This document shows, one piece after another, positions 9,270 to 18,136 of a stretch of DNA of 64,000 bases. The position numbers and the translations under genes were made by a program. The stretch is from positions 124,001 to 188,000 of the forward strand of contig NZ_JACHXP010000002.1 of the NCBI RefSeq assembly GCF_014192215.1. Reading direction: 5' to 3'. Every line of letters starts with the position of its first letter. Position 1 is the stretch's first letter. The notes under the pieces were generated by a model. That model had not been told where the DNA came from. It searched no databases and was given only the letters and a program-made list of their open reading frames with translations. Source of the DNA: Halomonas cerina (GTDB lineage Bacteria; Pseudomonadota; Gammaproteobacteria; Pseudomonadales; Halomonadaceae).

Positions 9270-9908
9270 ATGGAGATCGTCTTGCTCGCCAACGATTCGC
9301 TACGTCTCGAAGGGCTCGTCATCGGTGAGCTCTCCGGCGTCGACCTGACGATCGCGCCCGGCGAGATCCTCTGCCTTGCCGGAGCCAGCGGCTCCGGCAA
9401 GAGTCGGCTGTTGCGTGCCGTGGCCGACCTGGAGCCCCACGACGGTGAGGTATGGCTGGGTGAGACGGCCCAGTCGTCGGTCTCCGGACACACGTGGCGG
9501 GCCCGAGTGATGCTGGTGCCGGCGGAGAGCCAGTGGTGGGCGGACACGGTGGGCGAGCATTTCCTCGAGGATCAGGCCGATGCCGGGGACCTCGAGGCGC
9601 TGGGCTTCGCGCCCGAGGTGCTCGGCTGGGAGGTGAATCGGCTCTCATCGGGGGAGAAGCAGCGCCTGGCGCTGCTGCGGGCGGTGAGTCGGGAGCCCGC
9701 GGCACTGCTACTCGACGAGCCCACCGCCAACCTGGATGAGGCCACCACCCGGCGGGTGGAAGCCTGGCTCACGACACGGATCCGCGAACGGGGTTGGCCG
9801 GTCCTCTGGGTCGCGCACGATCCCGGACAGATCGCCCGGGTGGCGACTCGCCATCGACGTCTTTTCGATGGCCGGCTGCAGGTGGTAGAGGAGGGCGCAT
9901 GGACGTGA
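9270..9908 (+). CDS. fetA: FetA (YbbL)-like ABC exporter ATPase
   Basis: ATPase of the FetAB exporter, which in E. coli exports iron and relieves oxidative stress. Walker A AGASGSGKS, signature LSSGEKQRLA and Walker B ALLLDEPTANLD are present. I take the ATG at 9270 (MEIVLLANDSL, 212 residues); the longer frame from 9165 runs through the ArsR palindrome. The fetB start lies inside the end of fetA (10-bp overlap). It is divergent from acr3, so co-regulation with arsenic resistance is possible, but this is inference. Confidence 0.85.
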   Translation: MEIVLLANDSLRLEGLVIGELSGVDLTIAPGEILCLAGASGSGKSRLLRAVADLEPHDGEVWLGETAQSSVSGHTWRARVMLVPAESQWWADTVGEHFLEDQADAGDLEALGFAPEVLGWEVNRLSSGEKQRLALLRAVSREPAALLLDEPTANLDEATTRRVEAWLTTRIRERGWPVLWVAHDPGQIARVATRHRRLFDGRLQVVEEGAWT

Positions 9909-10702
9909 TCGCGCTGGCTTGGTGGCAACTGTCCCTGGCGGCCCTGATGGTGGTGGCTCTGGCCGGCTGCACGGCCGTCGCCCGGCTGGGCATGGGCAAG
10001 ACCCTGCTCATCGCGGCAGCGCGCACTGTCATCCAACTCGCCCTGGTTGGCCTGGTGCTGGAGGCGCTGTTCGCCGCGGCACGCCTGCACTGGGTGGCGT
10101 TGATGGCGCTCGCCATGCTGCTGATCGCCGGACGCGAGGTGATGGCGCGCCAGAAGCGCCGGCTGCTGGGGGGCTGGGCCTTCGGCATCGGCACCCTGTC
10201 GATGTTCTTGTCATCGTTCACCGTCGCCGTGCTCACCCTGACCCTGATCATCGGCCCCGAGCCCTGGTATCGCCCCCAGTACGCCATCCCGCTGCTGGGC
10301 ATGATGCTCGGCAACACCATGACCGGGGTGGCACTGGCGCTGGACCGACTCACCGACACCGCCTGGCGTCAGCGGGCGGTGATAGAGAACCGGCTGATGC
10401 TCGGTGAACGCTGGCAGGAGGCGATCGGCGATATCCGCCGCGAGGCCATGCGCAGCGGCCTAATGCCGATGATCAATGCCATGGCCGCCGCGGGGGTGGT
10501 CAGCCTGCCGGGCATGATGACCGGCCAGATACTCGCCGGCACATCTCCGGGGCTGGCGGTGAAGTACCAGATACTCATCATGTTCACCATCACCCTAGGC
10601 ACCGGCTTCGGCACCCTGGCTGCGGTGGCGGCGGGCAGTCGCCGGCTGTTCGACGGCCGCGAGCGGCTGCGCCTGGATCGCCTCTCGGCGCCCAGGGGGT
10701 GA
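9899..10702 (+). CDS. fetB: FetB (YbbM)-like ABC exporter permease
   Basis: Membrane partner of FetA, UPF0014 family, 267 residues with about six to seven hydrophobic helices. The long cytoplasmic motif around GMMLGNTMTGVALALDRL and the GMMTGQILAG segment are characteristic. The ATG overlaps the fetA stop region by 10 bp, so expression is coupled. Family function is iron export; which metal this protein moves is not visible from sequence. Confidence 0.88.
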   Translation: MDVIALAWWQLSLAALMVVALAGCTAVARLGMGKTLLIAAARTVIQLALVGLVLEALFAAARLHWVALMALAMLLIAGREVMARQKRRLLGGWAFGIGTLSMFLSSFTVAVLTLTLIIGPEPWYRPQYAIPLLGMMLGNTMTGVALALDRLTDTAWRQRAVIENRLMLGERWQEAIGDIRREAMRSGLMPMINAMAAAGVVSLPGMMTGQILAGTSPGLAVKYQILIMFTITLGTGFGTLAAVAAGSRRLFDGRERLRLDRLSAPRG

Positions 10703-10706
10703 GAGC

Positions 10707-11489
10707 CTAGCGTTTTGGCAGGTCGGCTAGGAAGCCCTCGACGGCGGCGATCAGCCGCTCAGGACATTCGCGATGGGGCACATGGCCGCAGGGCAGGATC
10801 CGTGCCCCGCTGGGCCCTGCACTCCGCTCGGCAATGTAACGGGCTTGATCCGGTGAGCCGAACTCGTCCTGCTCGCCATGGATCGCCAGGGTAGGACAGT
10901 GGACCCGTGCCAGCGTCGGCGCCAGGTTCCAATTTGCGAAGGCCTCGGTCTGCCAGGTATCGACCCAGGCGCGCAGTACCCACTCGGCCTTGTCGCCGTG
11001 GTAGCGGGCAAGCCGCGCCAGCTGGTCCGGGTCGGTGAAGCTCTGTTCTGCCTCGCGGATACCGGCCAGGATGCGTGGCTCCATATAGGCCTGGGCCGCC
11101 ACGGTGATCAGCCCTTCGCATGACTCAGGGTGCTGTGCGGCGGCCTCGATGGCCATGCCCCCGCCTACGCTGTGGCCGAAGAGGACGAAACGCTCGCGCT
11201 TAAGGTGGTCCCGTACGGCGGCGAAGGCGCCTCGGGCCTCATCATCAATGAAGCTGAGCGGAAGCCGACCCGGGTACGGATCGGAGCGCCCGAAGCCCAG
11301 GCGGTCATAGGCGAACACCTCCCGGCCGCTGGCGTCGGCTAGCCGGGCAGGAAAGTCGCGCCAGAGCGCCACGCAGCCCAGCGAGTCATGCAGTAGAACG
11401 ATGGGACTTCGTCCCGCATCGGCCGTGTCCGGACGCCAGCGGGCGACATGGATGTCGCCCGCCGGGGAGTCGAGAGTGACGGCCTCCAT
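10707..11489 (-). CDS. Alpha/beta-fold hydrolase
   Basis: Serine hydrolase of unknown substrate, 260 residues. The nucleophile elbow is GHSVGGG, the oxyanion region HDSLGCVALW, the acid GEQDEFGSPDQ and the catalytic histidine HVPHRECPE. The start at 11489 shares one base with the thiolase stop (TGATG), so it is translationally coupled to the thiolase upstream; the open frame continues further but would overlap the thiolase coding region. Its place behind a thiolase suggests an acyl-CoA or ester intermediate as substrate, which is inference. Confidence 0.8.
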   Translation of the reverse strand: MEAVTLDSPAGDIHVARWRPDTADAGRSPIVLLHDSLGCVALWRDFPARLADASGREVFAYDRLGFGRSDPYPGRLPLSFIDDEARGAFAAVRDHLKRERFVLFGHSVGGGMAIEAAAQHPESCEGLITVAAQAYMEPRILAGIREAEQSFTDPDQLARLARYHGDKAEWVLRAWVDTWQTEAFANWNLAPTLARVHCPTLAIHGEQDEFGSPDQARYIAERSAGPSGARILPCGHVPHRECPERLIAAVEGFLADLPKR

Positions 11490-12676
11490 CAGTCGACCAG
11501 TTCCACGGCCACCGCGGTGGCCTCGCCGCCACCGATGCACAGGCTGGCGATGCCGCGCTTGCCGCCCTTGGTGCGCAGGGCATGGATCAGGGTGGCGATG
11601 ATCCGCGAACCGGTGGAACCGATGGGGTGGCCCTGGGCGCAGGCGCCGCCGAAGACGTTGACCTTGTCGTGGGGCAGCCCCAGGTCATCCATGGCCATCA
11701 GCGTGACCACGGCGAAGGCCTCGTTGATCTCGAAGAGATCGACGTCGTCGACACCCCAGTCGAGCTTTTTCATCAGCTTCTGGATGGCGCCCACCGGCGC
11801 GATGGTGAACTCGCTGGGATGCTTCGAGTTGGTGCTATGACCGAGCATCCGGGCGATGGGCTTGGCGCCATGCTTCTCCGCCGCGGCCCGGCTGGCCAGG
11901 ATCAGCGCCGAGGCGCCGTCGGAGATCGAACTGGAGTTGGCCGCCGTGATGGTGCCGTCCTTGGTGAAGGCCGGGCGCAGGCTACGAACCTTGTCCAGCT
12001 TGGCCTGGAAGGGCTGCTCATCGTGCTCGACGACGGTCTCGCCCTGGCGGCTGGTGACGGTCACCGGGGCCATCTCGGCCTTGAGGTGGCCGGCGTTGGT
12101 GGCCTCCATGGCGCGCTCGAGCGAGGCGATGGCGAAGTCGTCCAGGCGCTCGCGGGAATAGCCACGCTCGCTGGCGATCTCCTGGGCGAAGCCGCCCATC
12201 AGCTTGCCGGTCTCGGCGTCCTCCAGGCCATCGAGGAACATGTGGTCCTTGAGCTCGCCGTGGCCCAGCCGATAGCCGGTACGCGCCTTGGTCAGCACAT
12301 GGGGCGCATTGGACATGGATTCCATGCCGCCGGCCAGGATGAGCTCGCCGCTGCCGGCGCGGATCAGGTCATGGGCCAGCATGGTGGCCTTCATGCCCGA
12401 GCCGCACAGCTTGTTGATGGTGGTGGCGCCGATGGTATCCGGGATGCCGGCCTGGCGCATGGCCTGGCGGGCCGGCCCCTGCTTGACGCCGGCGGGCAGC
12501 ACGCAGCCCATGATGCCCTCGTCGATAGCCGAGGTCTCGATCCCGGCCCGTTCGATGGCGACACGGATCGCGGTGGCGCAAAGCGTCGGCGCGGTCAGGC
12601 TGGCGAGGCTGCCCAGCATGCCGCCCATGGGGGTACGGGCGGCGGAGAGGAAAACGATGTCGGTGGACTGGCTCAT
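11489..12676 (-). CDS. atoB: Acetyl-CoA C-acetyltransferase (thiolase)
   Basis: Condenses two acetyl-CoA, or cleaves 3-ketoacyl-CoA. 395 residues. The active-site cysteine is in NKLCGSGMKA, the histidine in GHPIGSTGSR and the second cysteine in CIGGGEATA, so all catalytic residues are present. It could serve polyhydroxybutyrate synthesis (PhaA) or degradation (AtoB); the adjoining acyl-CoA synthetase and short-chain dehydrogenase favour a catabolic or ketone/fatty-acid role. It is divergent from the TetR gene, which is its probable regulator. Confidence 0.9.
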   Translation of the reverse strand: MSQSTDIVFLSAARTPMGGMLGSLASLTAPTLCATAIRVAIERAGIETSAIDEGIMGCVLPAGVKQGPARQAMRQAGIPDTIGATTINKLCGSGMKATMLAHDLIRAGSGELILAGGMESMSNAPHVLTKARTGYRLGHGELKDHMFLDGLEDAETGKLMGGFAQEIASERGYSRERLDDFAIASLERAMEATNAGHLKAEMAPVTVTSRQGETVVEHDEQPFQAKLDKVRSLRPAFTKDGTITAANSSSISDGASALILASRAAAEKHGAKPIARMLGHSTNSKHPSEFTIAPVGAIQKLMKKLDWGVDDVDLFEINEAFAVVTLMAMDDLGLPHDKVNVFGGACAQGHPIGSTGSRIIATLIHALRTKGGKRGIASLCIGGGEATAVAVELVD

Positions 12677-12789
12677 GATGATGACTCCTATGGCCCCGGT
12701 ACGGGCCGATGGCGGGTGATGTTGTCATTGTGGACGCCCCGGCACGCGTTGACCCGGCGTCGGGGCTATGGTTTTCTCAGGGTCAACCA

Positions 12790-12801
12790 AGCAAGCGCTA
12801 G
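12790..12801. promoter_or_regulatory. Candidate TetR operator (thiolase/tetR divergent region)
   Basis: Read on the minus strand, this is CTAGCGCTTGCT. Eleven of twelve bases match CTAGCACTTGCT at 13490-13501, upstream of the acyl-CoA synthetase. The shared site flanking the regulator suggests it binds both. It lies 11 bp before the tetR start. Confidence 0.45.
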
Positions 12802-12812
12802 TGTGAACGTCG

Positions 12813-13391
12813 ATGACTGTAATAAATGACTCCCCGCGCCGCAAGGAGCTGACCCGACAGGCCGCCCAGCTGTTCGTCCAGGAGGGGTTCGACCGGACCA
12901 CGGTGCGCATGCTCGCCCAGGAGATGGGCATTAAGTCCGGCAGCCTCTTCCATCACTTCCGCGACAAGCAGGAGATCCTCGCGGCGGTGATCGAGGAGGG
13001 TACCCAGAACGCCCTGGCCATTGCGCGGGCCGCCCTTGCTGAGTGTGACAACACACCCGAGGCACGGTTGCAGGCCATGGCCCGTGCGCACCTAGAGACG
13101 CTGCTCACCGACCGCAATGCGCATGTCGTGGCCCTCTACGAGTGGCGCCGTCTCGACCCGGAGTCGCGTGACCACCTGAGCCACCTGCGCGATGCCTATG
13201 AAGCGCTCTGGGAGCAGGTCATCGATGCGGCCCTGGCCGCCAACCTGATCCATGGCGACCGCTTTCTGGTGGCGCGCTTCGTGATGGGCGCGCTCAACTG
13301 GACCTCGCGCTGGTACGATCCCGCCGGCTCGCGCTCGCCGGATGACCTGGCCCATGAGCTGGTCGCGATGATCACCCACGACGCCTCGTGA
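12813..13391 (+). CDS. TetR-family transcriptional regulator
   Basis: One-component repressor of 192 residues. The N-terminal helix-turn-helix is at about residues 8-55 (QAAQLFVQEGFDRTTVRMLA then GIKSGSLFHHF). The C-terminal ligand domain has no motif I can link to a ligand. It sits between a divergent thiolase and a downstream acyl-CoA synthetase, the usual setting for fatty- or branched-acid catabolism regulators. A 12-bp motif shared by its own promoter and that of the synthetase supports local control. Confidence 0.87.
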   Translation: MTVINDSPRRKELTRQAAQLFVQEGFDRTTVRMLAQEMGIKSGSLFHHFRDKQEILAAVIEEGTQNALAIARAALAECDNTPEARLQAMARAHLETLLTDRNAHVVALYEWRRLDPESRDHLSHLRDAYEALWEQVIDAALAANLIHGDRFLVARFVMGALNWTSRWYDPAGSRSPDDLAHELVAMITHDAS

Positions 13392-13488
13392 TCCGGCGCA
13401 TGCCTGGCGCGTCCACGCGCTCGACCATCGTCTAGTCCTTTTCGTCGCTTCAGGGCTTGCCCCGCTGCGCGGGAGTCTCTAGCTTGTC

Positions 13489-13521
13489 CCTAGCACTTGC
13501 TAGGTTGACGTTTACGTCAAC
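13489..13521. promoter_or_regulatory. Two adjoining palindromes before acyl-CoA synthetase
   Basis: CCTAGCA-CT-TGCTAGG (13489-13504) runs straight into GTTGACGT-TT-ACGTCAAC (13504-13521). The first shares 11 of 12 bases with a site before tetR. The second is a perfect 8+2+8 dyad of the ACGT-centred kind seen for regulators of branched-chain or fatty-acid catabolism (LiuR/PsrA-like); naming the factor is inference. A TTGACG -35-like element lies within it. Confidence 0.55.
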
Positions 13522-13627
13522 TGAATATCTGCATCGGCTGACGCTGCAACGCAGGTGGCCGCGCACGCCCGCTTCCCGTTCGCGACCTGCCCTGCCGACA
13601 ACAAGCACAAACCGCGAGAGGCATGAC

Positions 13628-15301
13628 ATGAGCACCCAAGCGACCCTTCCCGAGTACCAGGCCTACCTCGAGACCTTCTCCATCGATGACGTCATCGCGC
13701 GCCTCGACGACCATCGCGACGGCCAGGCCAACGCCTTCGAGTCCTGCTGCGGGCGCCATCTGCGGGCCGGGCGTGGCGACGTCCTGGCGCTGGTGCACGA
13801 GGACACCCAGGGCAAGGTCAACACGCTGAGCTATGCCGAGCTGGAGGCCGAGAGTGCCAAGCTGGCCGGCTGGTTCGCCGAGCGCGGTCTGGGCGTGGGC
13901 GACCGTATCGCCTGCATGCTGCCGCGCTCGCCACAGCTGCTGGTGGCGGTGCTGGCTACCTGGCGCATCGGCGCGGTCTACCAGCCGCTGTTCACTGCCT
14001 TCGGTCCCGACGCCGTGGACTATCGTCTGGGCCGTGCCGACACCCGGCTGGTGATTACCGATCACGCCAACCGCTTCAAATTCGACGGCCTGACCCAGTG
14101 CCCGCCGGTGCTGGCCGTGGGTGGTCCGACGCCCGAGCATAGCGATGACCTGGACTGGGTGGAGGCCCTGGCTCATGCACCCATCCAGGCCACCCCGCCG
14201 CGCCTGTCCCGTGACGAGCCTTTCCTGCAGATGTTCACCTCCGGCACCGTGGGCAAGCCCAAGGGCGTGGCGGTGCCGCTTTCCGCCATGCCGGCCTTCG
14301 CGCTCTACATGGAACTGGCGGTGGGCCTACGCGAGACCGACCGCTTCTGGAACATGGCCGACCCGGGTTGGGCCTACGGGCTGTACTATGCGATCACGGG
14401 GCCGCTGCTACTGGGCGTGACCACCCACTTCTGCGAGGCGGGCTTTACCGCCGAGGGGGCGCTGGCCTTCATGCAGCGTCACGGCATCACCAACTTCGCC
14501 GCCGCGCCCACCGCCTACCGCCTGATGAAGGCCTCGGGTCTGTTCGACGACGCCCACGAGACGCTGACGCTGCATCGCGCCAGCTCCGCCGGCGAGCCGC
14601 TCAACACCGAGGTGGTCGGCTGGGTTGAGCGCTCCCTGGGCTGCCCGGTCATGGACCACTACGGCCAGACCGAGACCGGCATGACCTGCAACAACCACCA
14701 CGCGCTGGATCACCCCAAGCACGTGGGGGCCATGGGCGTGCCGATGCCCGGCTACCGGCTGGCGATCCTCGACGCCGAGTACCAGGAACTGCCTCCGGGC
14801 GAGCCGGGCGTGCTGGCCGTGGACATCGCCAACTCCCCGGCGCACTTCTTCCAAGGCTATACGTGGCAGGAGAAGCATCCCTTCGCGGAAGGGTATTATC
14901 TGACCGGCGACGTGGTGATCCGTAACGAGGACGGCACCTTCCAGTTCGCCGGACGCGATGACGACATCATCACCACCGCCGGCTACCGGGTGGGCCCCAC
15001 CGATGTCGAGAACACCGTGATGACCCATCCGGCGGTGGCCGAATCCGCCGCCGTGGGCCAGCCTGATGAGATCCGCGGTGAGATCATCAAGTCCTATATC
15101 GTGCTGCGCGAGGGCTTCGAGGCAAGTGAGCAACTGGCCGACGAGATCCGCCAGCGGGTGCGCGAGCGCCTCTCGACCCACGCCTTCCCGCGGGTGATCG
15201 AGTTTGTCGACGTGCTGCCCAAGACCCCCAGCGGCAAGATCCAGCGCTTCAAGCTGCGCGCCGACGCCGCCGAGAAATCTGCAACCAGTGCTGCACAATG
15301 A
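13628..15301 (+). CDS. AMP-dependent acyl-CoA synthetase
   Basis: Activates a carboxylic acid to its CoA thioester through an acyl-adenylate. 557 residues from the ATG at 13628; the open frame back to 13457 crosses the operator palindromes and is not used. The P-loop-like motif is FTSGTVGKPKG, followed by YGQTETG, TGDVVIRNEDG and the C-terminal catalytic lysine in KTPSGKIQRFK. Overall it resembles acetyl/propionyl- and medium-chain acyl-CoA synthetases. Chain length cannot be decided here. With the SDR dehydrogenase and thiolase it would form a short acid-degradation route. Confidence 0.88.
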   Translation: MSTQATLPEYQAYLETFSIDDVIARLDDHRDGQANAFESCCGRHLRAGRGDVLALVHEDTQGKVNTLSYAELEAESAKLAGWFAERGLGVGDRIACMLPRSPQLLVAVLATWRIGAVYQPLFTAFGPDAVDYRLGRADTRLVITDHANRFKFDGLTQCPPVLAVGGPTPEHSDDLDWVEALAHAPIQATPPRLSRDEPFLQMFTSGTVGKPKGVAVPLSAMPAFALYMELAVGLRETDRFWNMADPGWAYGLYYAITGPLLLGVTTHFCEAGFTAEGALAFMQRHGITNFAAAPTAYRLMKASGLFDDAHETLTLHRASSAGEPLNTEVVGWVERSLGCPVMDHYGQTETGMTCNNHHALDHPKHVGAMGVPMPGYRLAILDAEYQELPPGEPGVLAVDIANSPAHFFQGYTWQEKHPFAEGYYLTGDVVIRNEDGTFQFAGRDDDIITTAGYRVGPTDVENTVMTHPAVAESAAVGQPDEIRGEIIKSYIVLREGFEASEQLADEIRQRVRERLSTHAFPRVIEFVDVLPKTPSGKIQRFKLRADAAEKSATSAAQ

Positions 15302-15335
15302 CAACCGCAAGCGTCTGAAGCGAGAGGCGCCAGGG

Positions 15336-15416
15336 ACAGGGCGCAGAGGGGTCCTATGCCAGGGATGGCATCGGTAGCGCCCAGGGAGGGGTTCACAGCG
15401 CCCCTCGCAGCCCTGT
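15336..15416. repeat. REP-like imperfect palindrome
   Basis: Outer arms ACAGGGCGCAGAGGGG (15336-15351) and CCCCTCGCAGCCCTGT (15401-15416) pair with one mismatch region. Between them is an inner dyad ATGCCA-GGGA-TGGCAT (15356-15371). CCAGGGA occurs three times across the element. It fills most of the spacer between the synthetase and SDR genes. It looks like a dispersed intergenic palindrome, but no second copy is in the window. Confidence 0.5.
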
Positions 15417-15472
15417 CGACGGAACAGCCTCGAGTACTTTCGGCCGCTGCTTTTCAACTCTAGGAAGCTGAT

Positions 15473-16240
15473 ATGCACGTCAAGGACAATACCTTTCTGA
15501 TCACCGGTGCCGCCTCCGGGCTGGGGGCGGCCACCGCCGAGCGCCTGGTCGCCGGAGGCGGCCGGGTGGTGCTCTGCGACCTTAGCGATGCCGTCGAGAC
15601 CCATGCCGGCAAGCTGGGCGAGGCCGCCCGCGCGGTGCGCGGCGATGTCACCTCGGGTGACGACATCCAGGCCGCCATCGATGCCGCCCTCGAACTCGCC
15701 GAAGGCCGTGGCCTCGCCGGGGTGGTGCACTGCGCCGGCGTGGTCAGCGTGGGCAAACTGGTCGACCGCGAGGGCAACCCGGCCGATCTCGATGCCTACT
15801 CACGCACCGTCCAGATCAACCTGGTAGGCACCTTCAACGTCATGCGCCTGGCCGCCGCCGCCATGGCGGGCAATGCTCCCGGCGAGGACGGCGAGCGCGG
15901 GGTGATCGTCAACACCGCCTCGGTGGCCGCCTTCGACGGCCAGGTGGGGCAGTGCGCCTACAGTGCCTCCAAGGCCGGGGTGGTGGGCATGAGCCTGCCG
16001 GCGGCTCGCGAGCTCTCCCGCCACGGCATCCGGGTGATGGCTATCGCCCCCGGGGTCTTCGAGACCCCGATGATGAGCGAGATCCCCGACGAGGCCGCCC
16101 AGGCCCTGGCCGCTTCCGTGCCCTTCCCCAAGCGCCTCGGCAAGCCTGCGGAGTTCGCCCTTCTGGCCGAGCAGATCGTCACCAACCCCATGCTCAACGG
16201 CGAGGTGATCCGCCTGGACGGCGGCATTCGTATGCAGTGA
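15473..16240 (+). CDS. SDR-family 3-hydroxyacyl-CoA dehydrogenase
   Basis: NAD-dependent short-chain dehydrogenase of 255 residues, closest in pattern to type-2 3-hydroxyacyl-CoA dehydrogenases (HSD17B10-like). Cofactor motif [15 protein letters not shown], the HCAGV variant of NNAG, a catalytic serine in [11 protein letters not shown] and [11 protein letters not shown] for the Tyr/Lys pair are present. The C-terminal [14 protein letters not shown] is standard. AGGAAG precedes the ATG. The thiolase (opposite strand, 4 kb upstream) would use its 3-ketoacyl-CoA product. A heptamer repeat starts 8 bases after the stop. Confidence 0.87.
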   Translation: MHVKDNTFLITGAASGLGAATAERLVAGGGRVVLCDLSDAVETHAGKLGEAARAVRGDVTSGDDIQAAIDAALELAEGRGLAGVVHCAGVVSVGKLVDREGNPADLDAYSRTVQINLVGTFNVMRLAAAAMAGNAPGEDGERGVIVNTASVAAFDGQVGQCAYSASKAGVVGMSLPAARELSRHGIRVMAIAPGVFETPMMSEIPDEAAQALAASVPFPKRLGKPAEFALLAEQIVTNPMLNGEVIRLDGGIRMQ

Positions 16241-16247
16241 GGCTCTA

Positions 16248-16302
16248 AGCGCCCAGCGCCCAGCGCCCAGCGCCCAGCGCCCAGCGCCCAGCGCCCAGCG
16301 CC
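16248..16302 (+). repeat. 7-bp tandem repeat (AGCGCCC)n after the SDR stop
   Basis: Seven perfect AGCGCCC units and a partial eighth, starting 8 bases after the SDR stop codon. Related heptamers lie directly behind gabD (62679) and purH (62897). Copy number is likely to vary by slippage. Confidence 0.95.
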
Positions 16303-16310
16303 ACTCCCTC

Positions 16311-16345
16311 CAGCCCGCCATCGGTATTTCCGGTGGCGGGCTGTT
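16311..16345 (+). terminator. Probable terminator after SDR gene
   Basis: CAGCCCGCCA pairs perfectly with TGGCGGGCTG (16334-16343) around a 13-base loop, followed only by TTG. It lies behind the heptamer repeat and before the OsmC gene. Confidence 0.55.
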
Positions 16346-16465
16346 GCATGCTGACTGTGGCATCCACGCGCAGGCCATCGATGTGGGCGCCGCGCCGCAG
16401 GCGGTGGAGCGTCTGGCTGGTAGCAGCCATGCTCAAGGGTATATTCCCGGCAGGAGGGCGAAACG

Positions 16466-16978
16466 ATGAAGACCGAAGCGTTACGGGCGCGTCAGGCACC
16501 CTTAAAGCAGAAGTACCGGGACGATCCGGACAGCGCCCTGATCACCCTGCGGGCGCAGGGGCAACTGGGCGAGAATGTCACCTGCCGCATCGAGACCGGC
16601 AGGGCACTGGTCGAGGCGGGCCTGCACCGGGCCGCCGGAGGGGAGGGACTTCTGGCCTGTTCCGGTGACATGCTGCTCGAGGCCCTGGTGGCCTGTGCCG
16701 GTGTCACCCTGGGGGCCGTGGCCACGGCGCTGGGTATCGACATCCAGGACGGTGTGATCAGGGCCGAGGGGGACCTGGACTTCCGGGGAACCCTGGCCGT
16801 GGAGAAGGAGGCGCCGGCCGGCTTCCGGGCGATCCGCCTCTATGTCGACTTGAAAACGCAGGCCAGCGAGGAGGAGCTCGACACCCTGCTGCGCCTGACC
16901 GAGCGCTACTGCGTGGTCTACCAGACGCTGCGCAACGGGACGGAAATCGGCATTACCCATAGCGTCGCGTCGCCGTGA
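16466..16978 (+). CDS. OsmC-family protein
   Basis: Member of the OsmC/Ohr superfamily, thiol-dependent peroxidases or related proteins, 170 residues. The first family cysteine lies in LVACAGVTLGAVA and the second in TERYCVVYQTL, both at the expected positions. GGAGG stands 8 bases before the ATG. Not clearly Ohr; more like the wider OsmC/YhfA group, so peroxide reduction is not certain. Next in line on + is the HTH-GST gene. Confidence 0.8.
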   Translation: MKTEALRARQAPLKQKYRDDPDSALITLRAQGQLGENVTCRIETGRALVEAGLHRAAGGEGLLACSGDMLLEALVACAGVTLGAVATALGIDIQDGVIRAEGDLDFRGTLAVEKEAPAGFRAIRLYVDLKTQASEEELDTLLRLTERYCVVYQTLRNGTEIGITHSVASP

Positions 16979-17098
16979 TCACGCCGGGAGCGCCGTTCCC
17001 ACCTGCCTGTGACGTCGGTCGGCTGGCGCTGGCTCCTGGTCGGAGGCATGATGTTGGCCACGCCTGGCCGTGCACGCCAGGCACACAAGGAGTCTGCC

Positions 17099-18136
17099 AT
17101 GTCCCGAACGACCCGCCTGCATGACCTCTTCCGCGTGATGCGCCACCATCCAGGCCCCTTGAACGGGCCGCACCTCGCCGAGACGCTGGGCGTCTCACTA
17201 CGCACGCTGTATCAGGATATCGGCGTGCTCAAGGCGGTGGGGGTGGAGATCGAACGCACGCCCGGCGAGGGGTATGTCCTCGCCCCCGGCGTGTGGCTGC
17301 CTTCGCTGGCGTTGACCGAGGCGCAGCTCGATGCCTTGGCGCTGGGATTGACCCGCGTGCGGAACGACGCCGCCAACCCCTTGGCGACGCCGGCCGATGA
17401 GGTGCTGGAGAAGGTGGCCGAGGCCTTACCCGAGGAACTCGACCGGGGGCTGGCCAGGCTCGACCCGACGGCCGAGCCGTCTGCCAGCGAGCCCGTAGCG
17501 GCGGCCGTTCCCGATCCCAATGAGCTCATCTTCTACACCCACCCCCTGTCACGCGGCGGAATCGTCCACTGGATGCTCGAGGAGCTCGGCGTCCCCTATC
17601 GCATGGTAGTCCTCGAATACGGCACCACCATGAAGTCGCCGGAATATCTGGCCCTCAACCCCATGGGCAAGGTGCCGGCGATTCGTCACGGGGACGTGGT
17701 GGTCACCGAGGCCGCCGCCATCTGCGCCTATCTCGCCGGTGCCTTCCCCGCCGCCGGCCTGGCGCCCCCTCCCAACGCCCGAGGCGACTACTATCGCTGG
17801 CTATTCTTCGCGGCCGGTCCGCTCGAGACCGCGGTCTCGCTCAACGGCCTGCTGGGTATCCAGCCGACCGTCGAGCAGCAGGGCCGACTGGGATGTGGCG
17901 ACTACGCCACGCTGCTCGATACCCTGGCCGGCGCCGTCGACGGGCGCCGCTATATCGCCGGTGAGGCCTTCAGCGCGGCGGATGTCTATGTCGGCTCCCA
18001 CCTCGGCTGGGGGCTGTATTTCGGCACCATCCCCTGGCGTGCCGAGTTCGAGACCTACTGGGCGGGGCTGAGGGAGCGGCCGGCACGGTTGCGCTGCGAG
18101 GCCTTCGTCGAGCAGGCCCTGGCCCAGCAGGCCTGA
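17099..18136 (+). CDS. HTH-glutathione S-transferase fusion protein
   Basis: 345 residues in one open frame. Residues 1-65 form a YafY/DeoR-type helix-turn-helix (LFRVMRHHPGPLNGPHLAET, then SLRTLYQDIGVL). Residues 70-120 (LALTEAQLDALALGLTRVRN...) resemble the linker that normally leads to a WYL ligand domain. From about residue 142 a complete glutathione S-transferase follows (LIFYTHPLSRGGIVHWMLEE, NPMGKVPAIRHGDVVVTEAA) in place of the WYL domain. AAGGAG precedes the ATG; the frame back to 17009 lacks one. It could be a regulator sensing glutathione conjugates or electrophiles, which is inference. Its stop overlaps the next start (TGATG), so it heads a coupled three-gene unit. Confidence 0.8.
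   Translation: MSRTTRLHDLFRVMRHHPGPLNGPHLAETLGVSLRTLYQDIGVLKAVGVEIERTPGEGYVLAPGVWLPSLALTEAQLDALALGLTRVRNDAANPLATPADEVLEKVAEALPEELDRGLARLDPTAEPSASEPVAAAVPDPNELIFYTHPLSRGGIVHWMLEELGVPYRMVVLEYGTTMKSPEYLALNPMGKVPAIRHGDVVVTEAAAICAYLAGAFPAAGLAPPPNARGDYYRWLFFAAGPLETAVSLNGLLGIQPTVEQQGRLGCGDYATLLDTLAGAVDGRRYIAGEAFSAADVYVGSHLGWGLYFGTIPWRAEFETYWAGLRERPARLRCEAFVEQALAQQA

Noticed and set aside
16248..16302. CRISPR array
   Set aside because: Units are 7 bp with no spacers and no cas genes; it is a simple tandem repeat.
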